In this document: positions 9,999 through 18,498 of the stretch, one piece after another
Position numbering within the stretch: position 1 is the first letter of the stretch
Layout of the letters: each line of letters opens with the position of its first letter
Assembly (NCBI RefSeq): GCF_900176465.1
Contig: NZ_FWXR01000029.1
Location: forward strand, 1 to 53,155
Origin: Fulvimarina manganoxydans
GTDB taxonomy: Bacteria; Pseudomonadota; Alphaproteobacteria; Rhizobiales; Rhizobiaceae
Direction: 5' to 3'
Length of the DNA stretch: 53,155 nucleotides
Notes under the pieces: model-generated
The model's input: only the letters and a program-made list of their open reading frames with translations
Told to the model about the DNA's origin: nothing
The model's database searches: none
Program-made: the position numbers and the translations under genes

Positions 9999-10016
9999 TG
10001 TCAAGGTAACTGGACA
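9999..10016. promoter_or_regulatory. PpsR/CrtJ operator upstream of bchC
   Basis: TGTCAAGGTAACTGGACA fits TGT-N12-ACA exactly, the palindrome bound by the PpsR/CrtJ repressor in purple bacteria. It lies in the 56-bp crtF-bchC spacer, so bchCXYZ may have its own repressed promoter as well as read-through from crtF. Confidence 0.8.
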
Positions 10017-10034
10017 GTCACAGATGTCAAGCTC

Positions 10035-11219
10035 TCATGTCGCAACTGCCGTGACAGCACTGGTTGCGATCGGCATCCCGGCGGGGATCGTGCGGGGCTT
10101 CGAAAACCCTGCCGCGCCGAGCATTTCGGCGATCTCTTCGGGCGTGCGGGGGCGTCCGCTCCCCATCGCGGCAAGGTAGAGGTTGAAATAGGCGTCGCCG
10201 ATCCGCGAGTGGGCGCGTCGATCAGCCATGGGCTCGGCGATGAGGATCCGACCACCGGGGGCAAGAGCGGTGCGGGCCCGTCGCAATATGTTCATCGCGG
10301 GCTCATCGTCATGGTCATGAAGGATGCGCACGAGAGTGACGAGGTCGCATCGGTCGGGAAGGGAATCGGCGAAGAAGCTGCCGCCATGGACGCGAAAGCG
10401 GTCCGCATCGGGCCGGATATCCAGCCGCTCACGCGCGAGAATGGCAACATCCGGGCGGTCGAAGAGATGAAGCTGGGCCGTCTCATTGCGCTCGGCGAGC
10501 GCCGTCAGGAAGCGTCCCGACCCACCGCCCAGATCGAGAATGCGCTTGAAGGGTCGGACGTCGAAAAGGCGCAGCGCCTCGCGGGCGACGAGGTCCTGGC
10601 TCGCCTCCATGAGCTTCGTATAACGGGTCGTCTCGCTGGTGCTCCGGCCCTCTGGCCTCGTGTCCGCGCTCTGGCCGTCATAGTCCCAGAGCCGCGCCAA
10701 ACGCCCGCCGCCACGGATCTTCAAGACCTCTACGGGGTCGCGCAGGTCGTCATAGAAGGCGTCGTGATGGCGGATCATGGCGATCGCGCCGGGATTGGCG
10801 AGGAGGGCCGCACCTTGCGCGCCCAGCATGAAGCGCCCGTCGGGGAGCTTGTCGAGGAGCCCCAGGGCGGCGGAGCCCGACAGGAGACGGCGAGCGCCAT
10901 CCAGCGGCATTTCGAGGCGCCTGGCAAGATCCTCCTCCGGCGCCGGACCCTCCGCCAGGGCTTCGAAAAGGCCGGTTTGAACGCCGGCGAAGAGGATCTG
11001 CGAATAGACGAAGCCGGCGGTCAGATCGAAGAGCTTGTCCGCCGAGCGGCGAGCGAAGAACCGGCCGATCGGCGTCGCCAGGGCGATGGCGTGGAAGCGC
11101 GGGCTCATCAAGGCCCGGTTGCGGATATCGCGCCAGCGAACCGACAGCGGCGATGAGCCACGCGGGGCTTTGTCTGCCCCGGCGATCGGCGCGGATGGGC
11201 GGCTGTCAGACAGCGACAT
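10035..11219 (-). CDS. crtF: Demethylspheroidene/hydroxyneurosporene-type O-methyltransferase
   Basis: CrtF adds the methoxy group to 1-hydroxycarotenoids using S-adenosylmethionine. The 394-residue protein has an N-terminal dimerisation/winged-helix region of the plant O-methyltransferase type, the SAM motif ILDLGGGSGRFLTAL, and a C-terminal stretch HDHDDEPAMNILRRARTAL ahead of LIAEPMAD. ATG 11219 (MSLSDSRPSAP) was chosen because it has an AAGGAT ribosome site, while the longer start at 11273 would abut the PpsR operator. It heads the bchCXYZ-puf superoperon. crtE, which often precedes crtF, is absent here. Confidence 0.92.
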   Translation of the reverse strand: MSLSDSRPSAPIAGADKAPRGSSPLSVRWRDIRNRALMSPRFHAIALATPIGRFFARRSADKLFDLTAGFVYSQILFAGVQTGLFEALAEGPAPEEDLARRLEMPLDGARRLLSGSAALGLLDKLPDGRFMLGAQGAALLANPGAIAMIRHHDAFYDDLRDPVEVLKIRGGGRLARLWDYDGQSADTRPEGRSTSETTRYTKLMEASQDLVAREALRLFDVRPFKRILDLGGGSGRFLTALAERNETAQLHLFDRPDVAILARERLDIRPDADRFRVHGGSFFADSLPDRCDLVTLVRILHDHDDEPAMNILRRARTALAPGGRILIAEPMADRRAHSRIGDAYFNLYLAAMGSGRPRTPEEIAEMLGAAGFSKPRTIPAGMPIATSAVTAVAT

Positions 11220-11274
11220 GGTTTCGATCCTTCGCCTTATCTCATCTTCAAAATGGACATGACCGGCCCTCATG

Positions 11275-11292
11275 TGTCAAATTAACTTGACA
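11275..11292. promoter_or_regulatory. PpsR/CrtJ operator between crtF and crtD
   Basis: TGTCAAATTAACTTGACA is a near-perfect palindrome of the TGT-N12-ACA type. It is centred in the 104-bp divergent promoter region, 31 bp before the crtD ATG and 55 bp before crtF. TTGACA -35-like hexamers are embedded on both strands, so one bound repressor could shut both promoters. Confidence 0.85.
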
Positions 11293-11323
11293 CTTAACGG
11301 GGCGGAGAGACGAGGAGTCGGCC

Positions 11324-12889
11324 ATGGACGTCGCCGTCATCGGCGCCGGGATCGCGGGATTGTCCGCCGCGCTGCGGCTCGCGGCGGCAGGACTTTCGGT
11401 CACCGTGTTCGAAAAGGAGGCCCGGCCGGGCGGCAAGATGCGGCGCGTTCGCGTGGGCGATGCCGAGATCGATGCGGGGCCGACGGTCTTCACCAAGCGC
11501 GCCGTCTTCGACGAGCTCTTCGCGCTCGCCGGCGAGCGGATCGACGATCACCTGACGATCCGCCCTTGTGAGACGATCGCGCGCCATGTCTTTGCCGATG
11601 GCGCCTCGCTCGATCTCTTCACCGACCAAGGGCGCTCGGCGCGGGCCGTCGCCGATTTCGCCGGCGCTGGGGCCGCGCGCGATTATCGCCGTTTCATGGA
11701 GAGCGCCTTCGAGACGCTTGATCTCCTCGATCCGATCTTCATGAGCGCGGAGCGGCCGAAGAACCCTTTGGATCTCACCATGCGGGCCGGGTTGTCCGGT
11801 GCCTTGAAGATGGCGCGGATCGGCGCCAATCGCAGCTATTTCGACGCGCTGACGCGCGCCTTCTCCGACAAACGGCTTCGGGCCCTGTTCGCCCGCTACA
11901 CGACCTATGTCGGCTCCTCCCCCTTCGAGGCGCCTTCGACCTTGCGGCTGATCGCGGCGGTCGAGGCTGCGGGGGTCTGGCGGATCGAAGGCGGCATGGC
12001 GCGGCTCGCCGAGGCGCTCGCCGATCTTGCCGAAAGGAAGGGCGTCGTCTTGCGCTATGGCGCGAAAGTCGAACGCATCGCGATCTCGGGTGGCGCGGCG
12101 CGCGGGCTGGAGCTGGCCGGGGGAGAACGGATCGAGGCCGGCGCGGTTCTGGCCAATTGCGATACCGAGGCGCTGGCCTCAGGCCTGTTCGGCGCGCCAG
12201 CGGCTGCCGCCGTCGATCCTCCGCTCGCAGTGAGGGACAAATCGCTCTCGGCGATCGGCATCGCGCTCAAGGCGAAGGTGAGCGGGCGCGAGCTCATCCA
12301 CCACAATGTCTTCTTCGCCGCCGACCCTTTGCTGGAGTTCCATCAGATCTTCGAGGGCCGCCGGCTGCCGAGCGCGCCCAATGTCTATGTCTGCGCCGAA
12401 GATCGCGGCGAGGCGGGCGAGGACCCGCCTTCGGGTCCTGAACGGCTTTTCCTCATCGTCAACGCGCCGGCCCAGGCCGGTGCTTCCCAAACCTTCGATC
12501 GACAGGAGATCGAGACATGCGTAACGGCGGCCTTCTCGACCCTCGCGGCCTCGGGCTTGCGCCTGGAATGGGCGCCGGGGGATCGTCATCTTTCGACGCC
12601 CTCGGATTTCGCGGCGCTTTTTCCGGGGACGGGCGGAGCGCTCTACGGGCGGGCCTCGCATGGGTCGACGGCTTCGTTCCAGCGGCCCGCGGGGCGCTCC
12701 AAGATCCGGGGGCTCTATCTGTGCGGCGGCAGCGCCCATCCGGGAGCGGGCGTGCCGATGGCATCCCTCTCGGGGAGCCTCGCCGCGAGCGCGATCGTGA
12801 CGGACCGCGCTTCGACCAGCGTGTCCCGCCGGGGGGCTATGCCTGGTGGTATTGCGACGCGATCTCCGACGAAGGCGCCTTCGGTCTGA
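11324..12889 (+). CDS. crtD: 1-hydroxycarotenoid 3,4-desaturase (methoxyneurosporene dehydrogenase)
   Basis: CrtD introduces the 3,4 double bond in the spheroidene/spirilloxanthin pathway. The 521-residue flavoprotein has an N-terminal FAD motif (VAVIGAGIAGLSAALRLA, then FEKEARPGGKM) and the family C-terminal FAD segment GLYLCGGSAHPGAGVPMASLSG. A GAGGAG-type ribosome site precedes the ATG. The last 170 bp or so overlap the crtC reading frame, producing a tail DRASTSVSRRG... after the conserved core. It is divergent from crtF under a shared PpsR operator. Confidence 0.93.
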   Translation: MDVAVIGAGIAGLSAALRLAAAGLSVTVFEKEARPGGKMRRVRVGDAEIDAGPTVFTKRAVFDELFALAGERIDDHLTIRPCETIARHVFADGASLDLFTDQGRSARAVADFAGAGAARDYRRFMESAFETLDLLDPIFMSAERPKNPLDLTMRAGLSGALKMARIGANRSYFDALTRAFSDKRLRALFARYTTYVGSSPFEAPSTLRLIAAVEAAGVWRIEGGMARLAEALADLAERKGVVLRYGAKVERIAISGGAARGLELAGGERIEAGAVLANCDTEALASGLFGAPAAAAVDPPLAVRDKSLSAIGIALKAKVSGRELIHHNVFFAADPLLEFHQIFEGRRLPSAPNVYVCAEDRGEAGEDPPSGPERLFLIVNAPAQAGASQTFDRQEIETCVTAAFSTLAASGLRLEWAPGDRHLSTPSDFAALFPGTGGALYGRASHGSTASFQRPAGRSKIRGLYLCGGSAHPGAGVPMASLSGSLAASAIVTDRASTSVSRRGAMPGGIATRSPTKAPSV

Positions 12890-13722
12890 CCATCATCGGT
12901 TTCGTCGGTTCGGTCTTCTCGCCCTATTACAAGATCGCCGGGCGGGGCCGGCCGGAGAATCACGTCGCGATCAATGTCGCGCTCTATGGGCGGGGCGTGC
13001 GCCGCTGGGCGATGACCGAGCGGGGCGAGGGCGCGGTGTCGCGCAGCGCCTCCCATCTTCAGGTCGGCCCGAGCGCCATGCAATGGGACGGCAATTGCCT
13101 GACCATCGAGATCGACGAGGTGACGCCGCTTCTGCCCAAGCGCGTGCGCGGCACGGTAAAGCTCCACCCGCAAGCGCTGCTCAACCATCCGATGCCGCTC
13201 GACCGGCACGGGCGCCATTGCTGGTGGCCGATCGCCCCTTGCGCGCGGGTGGAGGCCGATTTCACGGCGCCTGACCTCTCTTGGCGCGGCCATGGCTATC
13301 TCGACTTCAACACCGGCGCCGAGCCCTTAGAAGACTCCTTCTCCCGCTGGAACTGGAGCCGGGCAAGCGTGCCGGGCGGCACCGCCGTCCTCTACGATCT
13401 TACGGACCGCGAAGGCGAGGACGTCTCGCTCGCCATTCTCTTCGACCCGAAATCCGGCGTCACCGATTTTGCCCCGCCGCCCAAGACGACGCTGATCACC
13501 AGCGTCTGGCGCATGGCGCGCGTCACGCGCAGCGAGGACCGGGATCGGACGGTCGTCCTGAAGACGCTGGAGGATTCCCCCTTCTACGCCCGCTCCCTCG
13601 TCAAGGCGACGCTCTTCGGTGAGAAGACCGTCGCCATGCATGAAAGCCTCGATCTCGACCGCTTCCGCAACCCGGTCGTCCAGTCGATGCTGCCTTATCG
13701 CATGCCGAGGCGGTTTTTCTGA
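12721..13722 (+). CDS. crtC: Carotenoid 1,2-hydratase (hydroxyneurosporene synthase)
   Basis: CrtC adds water to the psi end group of neurosporene or lycopene. Family hallmarks are PRFDQRVPPGGYAWWY near the start, IGFVGSVFSPYYKIA, HGYLDFNTGAEPLEDSFSRW and the C-terminal SMLPYRMPRRFF. The open frame extends back to ATG 12517, but homology begins only near 12800. GTG at 12721 is the best internal start candidate (333 residues); no ATG lies between 12570 and the conserved region, so the exact start is uncertain. The N-terminal 170 bp overlap the crtD 3' end in another frame. Confidence 0.9.
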   Translation: MRRQRPSGSGRADGIPLGEPRRERDRDGPRFDQRVPPGGYAWWYCDAISDEGAFGLTIIGFVGSVFSPYYKIAGRGRPENHVAINVALYGRGVRRWAMTERGEGAVSRSASHLQVGPSAMQWDGNCLTIEIDEVTPLLPKRVRGTVKLHPQALLNHPMPLDRHGRHCWWPIAPCARVEADFTAPDLSWRGHGYLDFNTGAEPLEDSFSRWNWSRASVPGGTAVLYDLTDREGEDVSLAILFDPKSGVTDFAPPPKTTLITSVWRMARVTRSEDRDRTVVLKTLEDSPFYARSLVKATLFGEKTVAMHESLDLDRFRNPVVQSMLPYRMPRRFF

Positions 13723-13835
13723 GGGGGAACGATCGGAAAGCGACCGAGCGGATTTCTCTCACTTTTTCAGTCTTCGCCCGGTTTTGCCCGCGCTGTTCTC
13801 TTCTCAATTTGAGTTCAGCGTGGCTACGACGGCTT

Positions 13836-13938
13836 GATACGAAATCCGTTTGATCGCTTCGCGATACGGATTTTTCAAGCCGCTCAAGCGCCGCGCGGAC
13901 TTGATACGGAGGCCGACAGAATCAGTCGGACACCGTAT
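13836..13938 (+). repeat. Dispersed hairpin repeat, copy A (full length)
   Basis: The copy starts ATACGAAATCCG and ends ACACCGTAT, with short terminal inverted repeats (ATACG/CGTAT). The first part folds as AAATCCGT...ACGGATTT with an inner ATCGC/GCGAT stem and is followed by TTTTT. A second small stem is CCGAC/GTCGG. It lies in the 355-bp convergent gap between crtC and the DUF1311 gene. Four other copies occur in the window. Confidence 0.85.
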
Positions 13939-13971
13939 CGATGGGGAGAACAGCGGGCGACCGTCTTGGAA

Positions 13972-14077
13972 TTATTCGATGAACTCGGCGCAGCGCAGAT
14001 AAGAGCGATTGGCGGCGTCGCCCTTTGCATGCCCCACCAAAGCGCCGATGCCGAACCCGGCCTCATCGCAAAAAACC
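13972..14077 (-). pseudogene. Probable remnant of a tyrosine integrase C-terminus
   Basis: On the minus strand a short frame ending at TAA 13972-13974 reads DEAGFGIGALVGHAKGDAA, then NRSYLRCAEFIE and stop. The GHA motif with a tyrosine exactly ten residues after the histidine recalls the HxxG...Y box of tyrosine recombinases (rhizobial phage-type integrases). No start, no upstream catalytic Arg/Lys region and no room for one are present, because the DUF1311 gene abuts at 14078. The peptide is short, so the assignment is tentative. Confidence 0.35.
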
Positions 14078-14578
14078 TCACCCCTCCTCGCCCAGAGCGA
14101 TCGCCCGTTCGGCCGTCAAGTCGTTCGAGCAGGAGGCGGCGACGACGGTGCGGATGGTGCCTTCCTTGTTGGCTTCGAACAGGCGGTCGCATTCGGCATC
14201 GCGGAAGGCGATCCAGGCGCGTTGGGCTTTGACGAGGGCATCGGCGACGCCGGTTTCGAAATTGCCGTCTTCCGCAAGCCGCTTGTCCATGTCCTTGGCG
14301 TCGGACAGCGTGGTCTTGTAGCGCGCGTTCAAAAGCGCGTCCCAGGCCGCTTCCTCATCGGCGAAGCAATCGGCCGTGCCCATCGTGGTCTGGCCGTCTT
14401 CGGTTTCCATGCAGGGCTTTGCGATCGTGCCGATGCAACTGCGCGGCTCGTCGGTCTTGGCGAGACAGGCTTCGATCTTTGCGAGCCCATTGTCTTCGGC
14501 GCGCGCCGGGGCATGGATGGTGAGAGCCGCGAAGGCCGTGGCGGCAAGGAGGGTGAGCGGGAAACCAAGGACGCGCAT
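14078..14578 (-). CDS. Secreted DUF1311 / LprI-like protein
   Basis: A 166-residue exported protein with an N-terminal signal peptide ([27 protein letters not shown], cut near AxA). It carries six cysteines and the DUF1311 pattern ([10 protein letters not shown], then [14 protein letters not shown]). LprI-type members inhibit lysozyme in mycobacteria, but most proteobacterial members have no known role. ATG 14578 was chosen because it starts the signal peptide; an upstream in-frame ATG at 14656 would bury it. It sits alone between crtC and bchO, flanked by hairpin repeats, and is not an obvious photosynthesis gene. Confidence 0.8.
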
Positions 14579-14725
14579 GGCGTGACAACCTTTACGGGGC
14601 ACGGATCCGCCCGCGAGAGTCGGCCCGGCGATCGGGCGAACACCCCATAGAGTCACGCCGTCTCGAGCTTGGCAATGATGCCGTAGAAAATTGCGCGCGA
14701 TGGTGGCGCGTGGTTCGGGCGCGTC

Positions 14726-14813
14726 ATACGAAATTCGGCCGACTGCTTCGCGAGGACGGTTTTTAAGACGCTCAATCGCCGCGCGGGCTTGATCCGGTCC
14801 CCGGCTTGATCAG
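14726..14813 (+). repeat. Dispersed hairpin repeat, copy B (diverged)
   Basis: It starts ATACGAAATTCG and keeps the GCTTCGCGA loop, TTTTTAAG, CGCTCAATCGCCGCGCGG and CTTGAT landmarks of copy A, with many substitutions. It lies just past the 3' end of bchO (minus strand). Confidence 0.7.
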
Positions 14814-14825
14814 CCGCAAACCCTA

Positions 14826-15707
14826 TCAGGCCGCTGGCTGGCCGGTCTCCGGGGCCTCGGCGGCAAAGGCGAGGATCGCCTCGGCGACCCGGTCCGGCGT
14901 CTCCTCATGGGCGAGATGGCCGAGGCCCGGCAGTTTCACGAGTTTGGAATTCAGGATGCGCCCATGGACCTCCTCAGCCACTTTGGGCTGAATGGCGAGA
15001 TCATTGCCGGCGGCAATCAGAAGCAGCGGCACGTCCAACCGCGAAAGGCGCCGGGAGAAGTTTTCCAGATCCCAATGGCTCATCATGGCGAGCGTGCCCT
15101 CCACATGGCGCGGCTCGCGAAAGAGGCGGGCATAATAGGCCCGGCCGGCGGGCGATATCCGTGAGCCCGTTCCGTCGAGAAGGCTTGTCACGGCCCGCTC
15201 GCTATGGGCGCGCAGGGCAAAGAAGCGCGGCACGACTGGGTTGAGGAAGAGGAGCTTGGCCAATGCCGGAAAAAGCCGTCCCGCCCGGCCCGGAAAGGGC
15301 AGGAGCGCGCCATTCAGCGAAACGATCCCCTTCGGCTTTGCTGCACCGCGCAAGACCATTTCGATGGCGATCACGGCGCCGGCCGAATGACCGACGATGA
15401 AGGCCGGGCTCTCGCCGAGCTTGCCCAACAGCGCGCCATGGAGATCGGCCATGGTTTGCAGGTCCGGCCGGCGGCGCGGCGTTTCGGTGAAGCCGACGCC
15501 CGGACAGTCGGCCATGACGACCTTGTGGGTCTTGGCGAGAAGCGGTGCGAGATCGCGAAAGGAATGGGTGGAGGCCCCGGTGCCGTGGATGAGGAGAATG
15601 CTCGGGCCTTCCCCCATCACCTGCACATGCCAGTCGATCCCGCCCGCCGACACGATGCGGCTTTGGGCGACATGGGGCCAGTCGGCGGGCGGGAGACCCG
15701 GCCTCAT
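14826..15707 (-). CDS. bchO: Mg-chelatase accessory alpha/beta hydrolase
   Basis: A 293-residue alpha/beta-hydrolase fold protein with an oxyanion HGTGAS segment, nucleophile elbow GHSAGA and a C-terminal GLGHLAHEE histidine. BchO proteins are encoded with bchID and needed for normal bacteriochlorophyll synthesis; the exact reaction is not established. The ATG overlaps the bchD stop by 4 bp (15704-15707), so it is last in a bchI-bchD-bchO operon. The start MRPGLPPADWPH fits the family N-terminus. Confidence 0.93.
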   Translation of the reverse strand: MRPGLPPADWPHVAQSRIVSAGGIDWHVQVMGEGPSILLIHGTGASTHSFRDLAPLLAKTHKVVMADCPGVGFTETPRRRPDLQTMADLHGALLGKLGESPAFIVGHSAGAVIAIEMVLRGAAKPKGIVSLNGALLPFPGRAGRLFPALAKLLFLNPVVPRFFALRAHSERAVTSLLDGTGSRISPAGRAYYARLFREPRHVEGTLAMMSHWDLENFSRRLSRLDVPLLLIAAGNDLAIQPKVAEEVHGRILNSKLVKLPGLGHLAHEETPDRVAEAILAFAAEAPETGQPAA

Positions 15708-17476
15708 CGGGTCACCGCCTTCGACGCATCATGGGCGATCGCATCGGCCAGCCCTGCGGCATCGGCCTGGGGCAGGGCCAGATAGCGGCCGCCAAGATCA
15801 CTCGCCAAATCGCGCGCGGCCTGGCCTGGGCGCGCCGAAAGGTCGATGACGAGGCTCGCCAGTCCGGCCCCGCGGCAGCTTCGTGCCTCCGCGCTCGCGT
15901 CGCTGCGCGCTTCCGCCCGGCCGGCGAGACCGCCTTTGCCGATATTGGCGCGGCCATCGGTCAGGAAGACCAGAAGCGGCGTGCGACCTTGGCGCTCGCA
16001 TTGTTCGGCGAGGCGCCGGGCAAGCGCGATGCCGGCAGCCAACGGCGTGCCGCCGCCGGCCCGCAAATCGGCGAGGGCGCGCCGGGCCCGGGTCAAGGAG
16101 CGGGTTTCGGGCAAGAGGAGTTCGGCATCCGTGCCGCGAAAGGCGAGCAGCGCCACCCGGTCGCGCCGGCGATAGCATTCAGCGAGAATCCGCTCGACCG
16201 CGCCCTTGGCCTCGGCCAGCCGGGCGAGGGCCGCGGACCCCGAGGCGTCGACTGCGAAGATCGTCGCCGTCTCGCGCTTCACCCGCATGCGGCGAATGCG
16301 GATGTCGTCGGGCAGAAGAATGAGCTTGCGGCCGGCCAAGCGCTCGAAACGTTGGCGGCGGAGACGTTGCCAGGGGAGAGCGGCTGTCAGCGTGCCGGCC
16401 ATGTCGAGAGGGCCTTGATCGGCCCGGCCGGCCCGGCTGCCGACGGGTCGCCCACGCCTGGCCCCCGATGAGGCCCTGGCGCCGGCCCGCGAGGCGCCGG
16501 CCCCTCTCATATGCGAGGCCGAGGCGGTTTCGGCGAGGCGTTTGAGGAGATCGGCGGAGATGGCGGCATCGCCGATCTCGACCGTCATGCCGTTTTCTGC
16601 GTCGGGTGTCCCGCTGGCCTCCGAGCTATCGCCCGATCGGTCATTGTCGTTCTGCGATGGTTCGGTCTGGCCGGCGGGATCATCCGATCCGTTCGTCTGA
16701 GGCGGGTCGGTCCGGTCCGCCTGCTGGTCGGCGTCTTCCTCCTCCTCCTCCGGCTCGTCGGCGGCCGTCTCGCCGGTCGAGGGAACCTGAATGGCGCGGG
16801 GGGCGAGAACCAGCCGGGCGGCGAGGAGGATATCCTCGTCAGCCACCGCCGAGCGGCCGGCGAGCGCAGCCGAAAGCCGCGCTACGCGCAGGGCGAAGAG
16901 CGGTGCGCGCAGGCTGGCGATGCCGAAGGCGGCGGCCGTCTCACAAAGCGCAGCGATCGCCGCCTCCGAGACGTCGACCGATGCGGGAGAGACTGGCGTC
17001 TGAACCTCTGAAGGCGTTTCACCGCCAAATTCGCGGTCCTCCGCTGGACGGCCGAGATCGAGCCAGAGGCCGAGCCGGTCGGTGAGGGCGGCGGGCGGCG
17101 ACTCCTCGCTCGTCAGGCCCTCGTCGAGAGCAACGACCGGGTGGCGGTCTCCAAGCCGCTCGATCAGGCCGGCGGCGTCGCTGGGGCTCATCCGCTCCGC
17201 GCCGGCAACGATCGAGGCGGGGCGCGATGCTCGCGTGACGTCTCCCGCCTGACTGGCGAGCAATGGGGACGTGGCGCGGCCAGTGCCGGCCGGCATCGGG
17301 CGCGCGCCGCTCCAGGATTTTTGCGCCCCAAGCGCGCTGAGAAAGGCCTCGCGCATGGGGCCCGGCCGGGCCGTCAGCCGCAGGCCGAGGGACGGATCTG
17401 CGGCCAGCAGCGCGATGGCGGCGTCAGCCAGGGGTGACAGGCGGATGCGTTGGCGAAGGGCGGTTTCCAGCATCAA
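15704..17476 (-). CDS. bchD: Magnesium chelatase subunit D
   Basis: BchD is the AAA+/integrin-I-like partner of BchI that couples ATP hydrolysis to Mg insertion into protoporphyrin IX by BchH. The 590-residue protein has a degenerate N-terminal AAA+ domain without a clear P-loop, and a central acidic, Pro/Gln/Asp-rich linker (about 230-290, with EEEEEDAD). A C-terminal von Willebrand A domain has the MIDAS motif DASGS and FLTDGRANIG. It overlaps bchI upstream and bchO downstream by ATGA, giving tight coupling. Confidence 0.95.
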   Translation of the reverse strand: MMLETALRQRIRLSPLADAAIALLAADPSLGLRLTARPGPMREAFLSALGAQKSWSGARPMPAGTGRATSPLLASQAGDVTRASRPASIVAGAERMSPSDAAGLIERLGDRHPVVALDEGLTSEESPPAALTDRLGLWLDLGRPAEDREFGGETPSEVQTPVSPASVDVSEAAIAALCETAAAFGIASLRAPLFALRVARLSAALAGRSAVADEDILLAARLVLAPRAIQVPSTGETAADEPEEEEEDADQQADRTDPPQTNGSDDPAGQTEPSQNDNDRSGDSSEASGTPDAENGMTVEIGDAAISADLLKRLAETASASHMRGAGASRAGARASSGARRGRPVGSRAGRADQGPLDMAGTLTAALPWQRLRRQRFERLAGRKLILLPDDIRIRRMRVKRETATIFAVDASGSAALARLAEAKGAVERILAECYRRRDRVALLAFRGTDAELLLPETRSLTRARRALADLRAGGGTPLAAGIALARRLAEQCERQGRTPLLVFLTDGRANIGKGGLAGRAEARSDASAEARSCRGAGLASLVIDLSARPGQAARDLASDLGGRYLALPQADAAGLADAIAHDASKAVTR

Positions 17477-18498
17477 GCGGCGTCGAGCGCCTTCAGCGCC
17501 CGTTCGATGCGCACTTCCGATCCGGCTTCTTCGAGAGGACCCCGGCGAAGCCGGTGGGCGAGGGCGAAGGGAGCGAGTTCGGCGAGATGGGCGAAGGTGA
17601 CAGTGGCGTCGCCCTTCAGGGCGGCGAGCGCACGGGCGGCACGCACCAGCGTCAGCTCGGCACGCAGACCGTCGGTGCCGAGCTCGATACAGAGATGGGC
17701 GGCCTGTTCGAGAATGCGGTCGGACACCTCGATCGAATTCAGCCGCTCGCGCGCGTCTTCCAGATCGGCACGAAGCTTAGCCTCCGCCGGTTCGGCATCG
17801 GCCAGAAAGGCGTCGGGATCACGCTCATAGCGGTCTCGCGCCTTCACGATGGCGATCCGGGTCTGAACGTCCTTCGGCGTCGTTACCGTCACCGATAGAC
17901 CGAAGCGATCGAGAAGCTGGGGGCGCAATTCCCCTTCTTCCGGATTGCCGCTGCCGATCATTACGAAGCGGGCCGGATGGCGTACCGAAAGCCCCTCGCG
18001 TTCGACGACATTCTCGCCCGAGGCTGCGACGTCGAGAAGGAGATCGACGAGGTGGTCCTCCAGAAGATTGATCTCGTCCACATAGAGAAAACCGCGATTG
18101 GCTTTGGCGAGAAGGCCCGGCTCGAAGCGCCGCTCGCCGGTCAAAAGCGCGTGTTCCAGATCGAGCCCGCCGACGATGCGATCCTCGCTCGCTCCGAGCG
18201 GCAGATCGACGACGGGCACCGGTACCTGTTTCACATCAGGCGCCTCGCCGGTCTCGATCACGGCCCGGCATTGGGCGCAAAGGCTCGCCGGCCGCTGGGG
18301 ATCGCAGCGATAGTCGCAATCATAGGCGATAAGCGGTGGAAGCACCGCCGCAAGGCCGCGCAGCGCCGTCGATTTGCCTGTGCCGCGATCGCCGAAAGCC
18401 AGCACACCGCCGATCGCCGGATCGATGGCGGCGATCTTCAGAGCGGTCACCAGAGCGTCCTGGCCGACAATGGCGGTGAAGGGATAATGGCGCGTCAT
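17473..18498 (-). CDS. bchI: Magnesium chelatase ATPase subunit I
   Basis: BchI is the AAA+ ATPase of Mg chelatase. The protein (341 residues from ATG 18498) shows Walker A GDRGTGKS (36-43), Walker B GFLYVDEINLL, sensor GSGNPEEGELRPQLLDRFG and the VETPGI-like VTTPKD region. ATG 18498 (MTRHYPFTAIVGQD) matches the family N-terminus; an in-frame ATG at 18546 would add 16 residues without a better ribosome site. It is divergent from rirA across 239 bp. No exact TGT-N12-ACA operator was found there. Confidence 0.95.
   Translation of the reverse strand: MTRHYPFTAIVGQDALVTALKIAAIDPAIGGVLAFGDRGTGKSTALRGLAAVLPPLIAYDCDYRCDPQRPASLCAQCRAVIETGEAPDVKQVPVPVVDLPLGASEDRIVGGLDLEHALLTGERRFEPGLLAKANRGFLYVDEINLLEDHLVDLLLDVAASGENVVEREGLSVRHPARFVMIGSGNPEEGELRPQLLDRFGLSVTVTTPKDVQTRIAIVKARDRYERDPDAFLADAEPAEAKLRADLEDARERLNSIEVSDRILEQAAHLCIELGTDGLRAELTLVRAARALAALKGDATVTFAHLAELAPFALAHRLRRGPLEEAGSEVRIERALKALDAA

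Noticed and set aside
13834-14232. Open frame encoding MIRNPFDRFAIRIF...
   Set aside because: The peptide NPFDRFAIRIF comes from translating the hairpin repeat and recurs at copy C. It is not a protein family.
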